DNA of 49,382 bases from Candidatus Rokuibacteriota bacterium. Its GTDB lineage: Bacteria > Methylomirabilota > Methylomirabilia > Rokubacteriales > CSP1-6. Made by a program: the position numbers and the translations under genes. Below the pieces are notes generated by a model that was given only the letters and a program-made list of their open reading frames with translations, had not been told where the DNA came from and did no database searches. The stretch covers positions 1 to 49,382 of the forward strand of contig JACPSW010000059.1 in the NCBI GenBank assembly GCA_016193045.1, given 5' to 3'. Below, piece by piece: positions 43,502 to 49,382 of the stretch; within the stretch, counting starts at the first letter, position 1; each line of letters opens with the position of its first letter.

Positions 43502-44152
43502 ATGCTCAAGGTCGAAGGTCTCCACGTCACGATCAAGGGGTTCGTGATCCTCCGGGGGGTCAGCCTGGAGATTCCACCGGGAGGGCTGGTGGGCCTGGTG
43601 GGGCGGAACGGCGCCGGCAAGACCACGACGCTCAAGGGCATCATGGGGCTCGCGCCAGTGGTCGGAGGCAGCATCACCCTGGACGGAACTGACTTGGCGC
43701 AGGTCCCGGGCCACAAGCGAGCCCAGCGGGGGATCGGCTATATGCCCGAGGATCGGCGGCTGATCGGGGCCCTGACCGTGGAGGACAACATCCTGATGCC
43801 GGCCTGGGTCACCGGGCGGACCGATGATCGAAAACGGCTCGATTACATCTACGAGATCATGCCCGATGTGCCGCCCCTCGGCAGGCGCCGCGCCTCCACG
43901 CTCTCCGGCGGCCAGCAGAAGATGGTGGCGCTCGCCCGGGCGGTCATGACGGGGACCAAGTTGCTGCTTCTGGACGAGGCCTTCGAGGGCCTCTCCCCAG
44001 CCATGGGGGAGAAGTTCGGCGGAACCATCCAGAGGCTCCAGCGCGAGGGGATCGCCGTCCTGATCGCCGAATCGGATACCAAGCGCCTCGGTTTCGTCGA
44101 GAGGGTCTACGCCATCGAGCGAGGCGAGATCATCCACCATACCCGGGCGTGA
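43502..44152 (+). CDS. LIV-type ABC transporter ATP-binding protein (LivF-like), second operon
   Basis: The 216-residue protein has Walker A GRNGAGKTT, the post-Q-loop stretch DRRLIGALTVEDNILMPAW, signature TLSGGQQKMVALARAV and Walker B LLLLDEAFEGLSP. The loop after the H-position reads IAESD where LivF often has VEQN. Unlike the LivF-like protein at 31688 it retains the LTVEDN segment. It ends the second LIV operon. Confidence 0.93.
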   Translation: MLKVEGLHVTIKGFVILRGVSLEIPPGGLVGLVGRNGAGKTTTLKGIMGLAPVVGGSITLDGTDLAQVPGHKRAQRGIGYMPEDRRLIGALTVEDNILMPAWVTGRTDDRKRLDYIYEIMPDVPPLGRRRASTLSGGQQKMVALARAVMTGTKLLLLDEAFEGLSPAMGEKFGGTIQRLQREGIAVLIAESDTKRLGFVERVYAIERGEIIHHTRA

Positions 44153-44217
44153 TTGTCTGCCCGCCGTCGGCGATGAGTTGGCTACACATCTTCCCCATCC
44201 GTGCCGGGAGACCATAT

Positions 44218-44742
44218 ATGGATCGCCTCCGAGGGCCGATCGCGAAGGTCTTGGTTCTGTTCCTGACGCCGATGTCCCCGGCCCTGGCGCTCGACACCCC
44301 GAATGAGCGGGTCACGCTGGCCGGTCTCACGCGGATTCATGTGGTCGTCGATGAGACGAGCGCCGAGGCCTCGCGAGAGGGACTCACCCGATCAAGCCTC
44401 CAGGCGGACGTGGAAAGCCGGCTGCGCCGCGGGGGTCTCCGCGTCCTCACCGCGGCCGAAGCGCTCACATCGGTCGGACGCCCGACCCTCGAGCTTCGGG
44501 TGACGCTGATCCCTGCCGGGGAAGTGCGGCGGCTCTACGTCTACAGCGTGGATCTGGCACTGCGGCAGCACATCCGCCTCACCCGGGACCGGACGGTCGA
44601 ATCGTACGCCATTACGTGGAGTGACACCCATCAGGTGGGTGTCGTCGAGGCCACACAACTCTCGGTCGTTCAGGACGCCGTGCGCGCCAAGGTCGAACAA
44701 TTCATCAGCGCATGGCAGACCGTGAACCGCGAGCGCTATTGA
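44218..44742 (+). CDS. Exported protein of unknown function
   Basis: I chose ATG 44218 (MDRLRGPIAKVLVLFLTPM), giving 174 residues with a signal peptide cut probably after SPALA. The mature part (RVTLAGLTRIHVVVDETSAE, then RLRRGGLRVLTAAEAL) suggests an alpha/beta domain, and I do not recognise the family. A longer start at 44149 overlaps the LivF-like stop but lacks a signal. It ends one base before the convergent ridA stop. Confidence 0.7.
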   Translation: MDRLRGPIAKVLVLFLTPMSPALALDTPNERVTLAGLTRIHVVVDETSAEASREGLTRSSLQADVESRLRRGGLRVLTAAEALTSVGRPTLELRVTLIPAGEVRRLYVYSVDLALRQHIRLTRDRTVESYAITWSDTHQVGVVEATQLSVVQDAVRAKVEQFISAWQTVNRERY

Positions 44743-44743
44743 C

Positions 44744-45175
44744 TCAGGCATCGTCGGCGACCGCGATCGCGCTGATTTCGAGCTTACAGCGGGGATGCGT
44801 CGCCAGCCTGGAGACCTCGACGGTCGTGGTCGTCGGCAGGTGGCCGCCCAGGTACGAGGCCCAGACGCGATTCAGCTCGTCCTGATCGGCGATGTCCGTG
44901 AGATAGCGCGTCGCGGAAACAAGATCCGACAGCGTGCAGCCTGCAGCGTCGAGCGTCTTCTTGAGATTCTCCATCGCGAGCGTCGCCTGCTCACGCATGC
45001 TCGGGGGCAGGTCGAACTCCTCCTCGCGGTGCGGGTGGCTGTGGTAGACTGCGGCGGCCGTGACGCCCGAGAGGAAGACGAGGCGTCCCCGCCGCACGAG
45101 AATCCCCGGAGCGTACGGCATGACCACGTCCGTTCGCCGGTCGGAGTGGTGGACGATCGAGATCTCTTTCGCCAT
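44744..45175 (-). CDS. RidA/YjgF/UK114-family protein
   Basis: The 143-residue protein has RidA features: VRRGRLVFLSGVTAAAVYHS, EQATLAMENLKKTLDAAGCTLSDLV, and the end CKLEISAIAVA with the conserved acidic strand. RidA enzymes hydrolyse reactive enamine/imine intermediates; many paralogues act in catabolic pathways with undefined substrates. The inserted YHSHPHREEEFDLPP replaces the usual short loop. It has its own promoter. Confidence 0.93.
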   Translation of the reverse strand: MAKEISIVHHSDRRTDVVMPYAPGILVRRGRLVFLSGVTAAAVYHSHPHREEEFDLPPSMREQATLAMENLKKTLDAAGCTLSDLVSATRYLTDIADQDELNRVWASYLGGHLPTTTTVEVSRLATHPRCKLEISAIAVADDA

Positions 45176-45207
45176 GCGGGTTAGACACCTCCCGGATTGA
45201 TGGCCGG

Positions 45208-45236
45208 AGTTTAGGCGCGGCCGCGGGGACTGTCAA
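45208..45236 (-). promoter_or_regulatory. Promoter of the ridA-like gene
   Basis: On the minus strand TTGACA (45236-45231), 17 bases, then TAAACT (45213-45208). Start near 45201 leaves about 25 bases before the ATG, with GGGAGGTG as ribosome-binding site. Confidence 0.65.
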
Positions 45237-45373
45237 GGGCGGTGGGTTCTGATCTCGGCGAGCCCGTCATCTGAGGGTCATCTTCATGCCCCCATTGGGC
45301 TCCTGGGGTTCCTGCGCCGCCTGAACCAGTAGCCGGCCGACAGAGAAGCATGTAATCTTGGGGCACCGAGTTC

Positions 45374-46486
45374 ATGCGCCTCCTCAACGGTCAGCCCGCC
45401 CCGGACCACGCGACCGCAACGCGCGCGGTGAAGCGGCTGAACACGTTCGAGCGCTATCTCTCCGTCTGGGTGGTGTGCTGTATCGTCGCGGGAATCGCCA
45501 TCGGGAGGCTCGCCCCGGGTCTCGTGGGAGCGCTGAGCCGCGTGGAGGTGAGCCACGTCAACCTCCCGATCGCCGTCCTCATCTGGCTGATGATCTATCC
45601 CATGATGCTGCGGATCGACTTCGCGGCGCTCCGGGGCGTCGGCCAGCGGCCCAAAGGCATCCTGATCGTCCTGTTCGTCAACTGGCTGGTCAAGCCCTTC
45701 AGCATGGCCCTCCTCGGCTGGCTCTTCTTCAAGCAGGTCTTCGCGGGGATCATCGGCCCCGAGCTGGGAGATCAGTATCTCGCCGGCACCATCATCCTGG
45801 CCGCGGCCCCGTGCACGGCCATGGTCTTCGTCTGGAGTTACCTGACGGACGGCGACCCGGCGTACACGCTGGTCCAGGTGGCGCTCAACGACCTCATCAT
45901 GCTCGTCGCCTTCGCGCCCATCGTGGTCTTCCTCCTGGGCGTCTCGAACATCACCGTGCCGTACGACGTCCTGCTGTACTCGGTGCTGCTCTACATCGTC
46001 ATCCCGCTGGCGGCCGGGGCCGTTTCCCGCACGGTGGCGCTTCGGGTCCGCGATCCCGGGTGGTTCGAGGATGTCCTCCTGGCGCGGCTCAAGCCCGTCA
46101 CGATCGCGGCCCTGCTGGCGACGCTCGTGATCATCTTCGCCTTCCAGGGCGAGGTCATCCTCGGGAAGCTCTCCCACATCGTGCTGATCGCCATCCCGCT
46201 GCTCATCCAGGTCTACTTCAATTCGGGGCTGGCGTACGGCCTGGCGCGGTGGTTCCGCGTTCCCCACTCAGTGGCCGCCCCGGGCGCGCTGATCGGCGCC
46301 AGCAATTTCTTCGAGCTCGCCGTCGCCACGGCCATCTCGCTGTTCGGGCTCACCTCGGGGGCCACGCTGGCGACCGTGGTCGGGGTCCTGGTCGAGGTGC
46401 CGGTCATGCTCTCCGTCTGCTCGTTTTGCAATCGGACGCAGGGGTGGTTTGCACCCGATGTGCAAGGGCAGCCGATGGCAGGATGA
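45374..46486 (+). CDS. acr3: Arsenite efflux transporter, ACR3 family
   Basis: The 370-residue membrane protein has about ten hydrophobic segments and the ACR3 signature AAAPCTAMVFVWSYL, where C147 is the cysteine required for arsenite transport in characterised members. Early NLPIAVLIWLMIYPMMLRIDF and late GASNFFELAVATAISLFG are also typical. It extrudes As(III) using the proton gradient. The following arsenate reductase gene overlaps it by four bases. No arsR repressor is seen within 200 bases upstream. Confidence 0.95.
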   Translation: MRLLNGQPAPDHATATRAVKRLNTFERYLSVWVVCCIVAGIAIGRLAPGLVGALSRVEVSHVNLPIAVLIWLMIYPMMLRIDFAALRGVGQRPKGILIVLFVNWLVKPFSMALLGWLFFKQVFAGIIGPELGDQYLAGTIILAAAPCTAMVFVWSYLTDGDPAYTLVQVALNDLIMLVAFAPIVVFLLGVSNITVPYDVLLYSVLLYIVIPLAAGAVSRTVALRVRDPGWFEDVLLARLKPVTIAALLATLVIIFAFQGEVILGKLSHIVLIAIPLLIQVYFNSGLAYGLARWFRVPHSVAAPGALIGASNFFELAVATAISLFGLTSGATLATVVGVLVEVPVMLSVCSFCNRTQGWFAPDVQGQPMAG

Positions 46487-46902
46487 CCAAAGCCCGCGTC
46501 CTCTTCCTCTGCACCCATAACTCGGCGCGGAGCCAGATGGCCGAGGGCTTTCTCCGTACGCTGGCCGGCGACCGGTTCGAGGTCGCCAGCGCGGGCACCG
46601 AGGCCACACGCGTTCACCCCCTGGCGATCCGGGCGATGGACGAGGTCGGGATCAGCCTCGGGGGGCATACGTCCAAGACCTTCGACCGCTTCCTGGGCCA
46701 GCCCTGGGATTACGTGATCACGGTCTGCGATAGCGCCAACGAGCGGTGCCCGGTCTTCCCGGCGCCGACGCGGCGAATCCACTGGAGCTTCGACGACCCC
46801 TCCCGGGCGACGGGCACCGAGGAGGAGCGCCTGGGAACCTTCCGCAGGATCCGCGACGAGATCCGCGCCAGGCTCGGGGCCTGGCTCGCCGCCGGTCCTT
46901 AG
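46483..46902 (+). CDS. arsC: Arsenate reductase, thioredoxin-coupled type
   Basis: The 139-residue protein is a low-molecular-weight-phosphatase-fold reductase. The P-loop CTHNSAR has C10 and R16, and the redox pair is C82 and C89 in VCDSANERC; these are the same numbers as in the plasmid pI258 enzyme. It reduces arsenate to arsenite, which Acr3 then exports. The start lies in the acr3 stop (ATGA). The TAG stop at 46900 coincides with the left end of a putative mobile element. Confidence 0.96.
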   Translation: MTKARVLFLCTHNSARSQMAEGFLRTLAGDRFEVASAGTEATRVHPLAIRAMDEVGISLGGHTSKTFDRFLGQPWDYVITVCDSANERCPVFPAPTRRIHWSFDDPSRATGTEEERLGTFRRIRDEIRARLGAWLAAGP

Positions 46903-48724
46903 CGCGGATTATTCATGGCGAACTCCGTTCCAATGGTGACTGCGGAAACGAAGTAAACTGCGCAGCATGGACAGCGTGATTGAAGTCTGCAAAGAGCAAC
47001 TGGTGGGGTGGTATGACAGCATCGATCGGGTGCGAGGCTGCGCTCCCTGCAACAGGCCGGGTCGGTGGTGAACTTCATGAAGCTCTGCTACCCGGGCGAG
47101 GAGCGACCGCTGCGCCACTTTCCGGACCTGACGCAGCGGCTGACGGCCGGCGTCAAGACGCTGGTGCGTCGGGGGGTCCCCTACCTGGAGGCGGCACGGG
47201 TGAGCGCCCCCGCGGTCCAGGCGTGGCTGGAACCGCTCTACGCGGCCAGCCCCCGGGCCGGCAGTCTGGTCGCCATCGTCCGGACCATCGAGGGCGTGAG
47301 CAGCTTTAGCTGTCGGCCACGGAAGCACACCGCCGCCAAGGGACATCCGAAGACCGGCCGCCGGACGGCCCAGACCGCCGAGCATCACCTCACCCGAGCT
47401 CGGCACAACATCTGTGTCTACTCCTTCTATGTCTATGACGCGCACTGGGGCCGAGCGAGCATCCGGCTCAGTAGCTATCTGCCTTTCGAGGTCAGCCTGC
47501 AGCTGAACGGGCATGACTACCTGGAGCGGCAGATGCTCCGCCAGCGCCGGCAGATCACCATGGCGGGCAATGCCGTGGCCACGGTGGCCGATTGGGCGGC
47601 CCTGCGTGAGCTGGCCGGCACGGACCTGGAGCCCGCGGTCCGCCGGTTCGGGGCCTACTGGCTGGCCCGGCTGCCCCACGGGTTGACGCCCGCCCACCTC
47701 CACAGGCTCGGAGGGTACTACTGGTACCTCCAGACCCTGGAGGTCAGCCACAACTTCGTCTTCCGCTCGGCCGATGAGTGCCGACCGCTCTTCGAAACCC
47801 TGCTCCGCCACAACCAACTGCTGGGCAGCCCCGACTCCATCCGCTACCTGTTCGGGCTGACCCGCGGCCCGCGCCGGCCAACGAGCAGCCAGGTCACCCT
47901 CGGCACTCCGATGGGGTGCTTCAAGGCCTTCTACGGGAGCAACTGGCTGAAGTGCTACGACAAGCAGGGCCTCATCCTCCGCTTCGAGGTCGTGGTGAAC
48001 CTCATGACGGACTTCGTGGCCAACAAGAGCCTGTCCAACCTGCCGTACCTGACCCGACTCGGGCAGAACATCTGCAGGCGGCTGGAGCGGACGTGCCTCA
48101 CGGCCGTCTCCTGTCCGGTCAGCGCCCGCGCCTATAAGTCTCTGGTTGAACCCGGTACCGACGCCTCCGGGCGTCGCTATCCCGCTATTAGGCCAGAGCG
48201 CGCGACGCAGCAGGCCTTGTTGGCCACGATATTCTCCCTGACCCACTGCGCCGCCGGGTTCACGAACCGGGAACTCCGAGGCAAGCATCAGGAACAGCAC
48301 GGGGTGCCGTTGAACTCCTCCCAGGCCAGCTACCGGCTGCGGACTCTGCGCGCCCACGGCCTGGTCGAGCCAGTAGGCGGACGCCGGCGGTACCAACTCA
48401 CCCGCGCCGGCCGCCCCATGGTCGCGTTCCTGGTCAAGCTCTACCGGCATCTCCTGGCGCCTGTGATCCAGGCCGCGGTTGAGGGGATCCGTCACTTCCG
48501 TACGGCCGTCGCCGTCGATCCCATCGCCGACGCCCTGCATCACCTGCTCCTCACCTTAGGGATCGCACGGCCGCGATCGGTCCCCGCATGACCAAATTTC
48601 TTGATCAACTTTCACGATTTCGCTGGGACGATAGCATGAACGCACATCGGCGTGGTGGGCGGGTCCTGTCGCGGGGCGCCACCCGCCCGGTCGCGCGCGC
48701 GCCGTTCGTGAGTAGGTCGGGCTA
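46900..48724 (+). mobile_element. Putative unclassified insertion-type element with terminal inverted repeats
   Basis: Left end TAGCGCGGATTATTCA (46900-46915); complement of the right end TAGCCCGACCTACTCA (48724-48709) followed by CGAACG. They agree in 11 of 16 positions with no gap, and both resemble the ends of the 216-bp unit at 25066. The unit holds one long gene and a 3' inverted repeat GGGCGGGT/ACCCGCCC (48657-48688). I see no target-site duplication and no known transposase, so mobility is inferred. Confidence 0.65.
46967..48591 (+). pseudogene. Unfamiliar winged-helix protein of the putative mobile element, 5' frameshift
   Basis: From ATG 46967 a protein-like frame reads MDSVIEVCKEQLVGWYDSI until about 47034; the continuing frame, open to 48591, enters as LRSLQQAGSVVNFMKLCYPG. 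A one-base loss near 47034 explains both. Without it, GTG 47065 could start 508 residues. The middle has a run rich in aromatic and basic residues (ICVYSFYVYDAHWGRASIRL) and the motif KCYDKQGLILRFEVVVN; the C-terminal third has a MarR-like winged helix (LRTLRAHGLVEPVGGRRRYQ). No DDE, serine or tyrosine recombinase pattern was recognised. Function unknown. Confidence 0.6.
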
Positions 48725-48986
48725 GCGGCGGTTGTCCGGAGTCGGGGTTGGGGCGCCGGCGCCACAGTGGTGGGGCACGGAGTTCCTCATCGTAATCAGA
48801 TTGTTCTCCCTCATCTGAACTAGCGAGCTCGCCTGCGCTTTTCGGGTCAGACCGCATTCATCCACCCGTTATCCCAGCAAAACTTCCCCTATCCTGCCCC
48901 TGACCGTCCTGGTTCGTCCGCCGGCATCTCGTTTGCACACGTTTTCACAAGAGCCGTTCCGACTCCAACCGATCGGAGGGACGCGA
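48725..48986. other. Intergenic stretch without visible gene
   Basis: Between the mobile element and the iron-sulfur gene (395 bases from 48592 in all) I see no plausible gene, tRNA or strong terminator. The first five bases after the element (GCGGC) are the same as those after the 216-bp unit. A GGAGGG ribosome-binding site for the next gene is at 48975-48980. Confidence 0.6.
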
Positions 48987-49382
48987 ATGATCACGATGAC
49001 GCCGATGTCCACGCGGGGAGACGAACTAACCCGGATGCGGGAGGACCTCCGGCGGGCGCTCAAGAAGCCGGCGGCCCAGCGCCGCTGGGCGATGGTGATC
49101 AACACGAAACGCTGCACGGCTTGCTATGCGTGCATCGTGGCCTGCATGGCGGAGAACGGCTCCCCGCCCGGCGTCGCCTACCGGCGCGTGGGGGAGGTGG
49201 AGTCGGGCGAGTACCCCCAGGTGGCGCGCACCTTCATGCCGGTGAACTGCATGCAGTGCGACAACCCTCCGTGCATGAAGGCCGCGCCGGCCGGGGCCAT
49301 CACCAAGCGCCCCGACGGGATCGTGGCCGTGGACTACGACAAGCTCAAGGGCAAGGACGTCTTCGACCGGGTCTCGAAGGCA
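48987..49382 (+). CDS. 4Fe-4S ferredoxin-type oxidoreductase subunit (NrfC/DmsB/PsrB-like), partial
   Basis: The frame from ATG 48987 is open to the window end (132 residues). After a 35-residue N-terminal extension it shows CTACYACIVAC (first cluster ligands) and then CMQCDNPPCMKAAPAGAI, the second cysteine group of the dicluster family. Such subunits pass electrons between a membrane quinol protein and a molybdopterin catalytic subunit, probably encoded downstream. No twin-arginine signal is visible, so a cytoplasmic-side location is more likely, or export with a partner. Confidence 0.9.
   Translation, partial: MITMTPMSTRGDELTRMREDLRRALKKPAAQRRWAMVINTKRCTACYACIVACMAENGSPPGVAYRRVGEVESGEYPQVARTFMPVNCMQCDNPPCMKAAPAGAITKRPDGIVAVDYDKLKGKDVFDRVSKA

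Noticed and set aside
46909..48543. 544-residue minus-strand frame opposite the mobile-element gene
   Set aside because: Both strands are open, but the plus strand has realistic secondary structure and a winged-helix motif, while the minus frame is low in aromatic and lysine residues with repetitive QP/GV stretches.

Overview
The window is GC-rich, densely coded chromosomal DNA of a free-living bacterium. Gene order, two F420-type enzymes (a Ddn-like nitroreductase and an LLM oxidoreductase), a PriA without a recognisable Walker A, and several ABC uptake systems would suit the Rokubacteria/Methylomirabilota (NC10) lineage or a deltaproteobacterium-like relative. This placement is an inference from content; no rRNA or complete marker phylogeny is available here.

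Layout. 1-3869: end of carB, then pyrF, pyrE, a small PD-(D/E)XK-like protein and hpt, all overlapping or abutting (nucleotide synthesis and salvage). 3979-7886, minus strand: Ddn-like nitroreductase, CDGSH iron-sulfur protein, DinB-fold protein, and a taurine/nitrate-type ABC importer. 7978-22379, plus strand: a long housekeeping run (yicC, gmk, rpoZ, coaBC, family-4 UDG, priA, def, fmt, rsmB, rpe, ffh, rpsP, khpA, rimM, trmD, rplS, rnhB, a secreted intradiol-dioxygenase-like protein, yraN). 22410-32347: catabolic region with a two-subunit CoA transferase, an LLM oxidoreductase, a class II aldolase, a two-subunit hydroquinone-type dioxygenase, and a complete branched-chain-amino-acid-type (LIV) ABC operon. 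32480-34171: orphan binding protein, a hicBA toxin-antitoxin pair with a damaged toxin, and a tRNA-Phe 3' remnant. 34207-44152: molybdenum hydroxylase large subunit, cysteine-synthase-like enzyme, isochorismatase-like amidase, DapA-like lyase/aldolase, and a second LIV operon. 44218-49382: exported protein, RidA, arsenite pump plus arsenate reductase, a putative unclassified mobile element, and the start of a ferredoxin-type 4Fe-4S subunit cut by the window end.

Repeats give the most unusual signal. (i) A 73-bp two-hairpin element occurs three times, each time in the same orientation immediately before a start codon, with a compensated base-pair change in one stem. (ii) A 1.8-kb unit at 46900-48724 and a 216-bp unit at 25066-25281 share terminal inverted repeats (consensus TAGCGCGGATTATTCA) and 3' internal sequence. 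They look like an autonomous element with an unfamiliar, frameshifted protein and a MITE-like relative; both left ends begin exactly at the TAG stop codon of the upstream gene. (iii) A C/G-rich palindrome (CCCTC..CTCTCCCC / GGGGAGAG..GAGGG) occurs three times between genes.

Functionally, the LIV importers and soluble enzymes suggest uptake and degradation of small aromatic or N-containing organic compounds. The dioxygenase is the only catabolic enzyme whose chemistry can be argued from visible metal ligands. No complete pathway lies inside the window.
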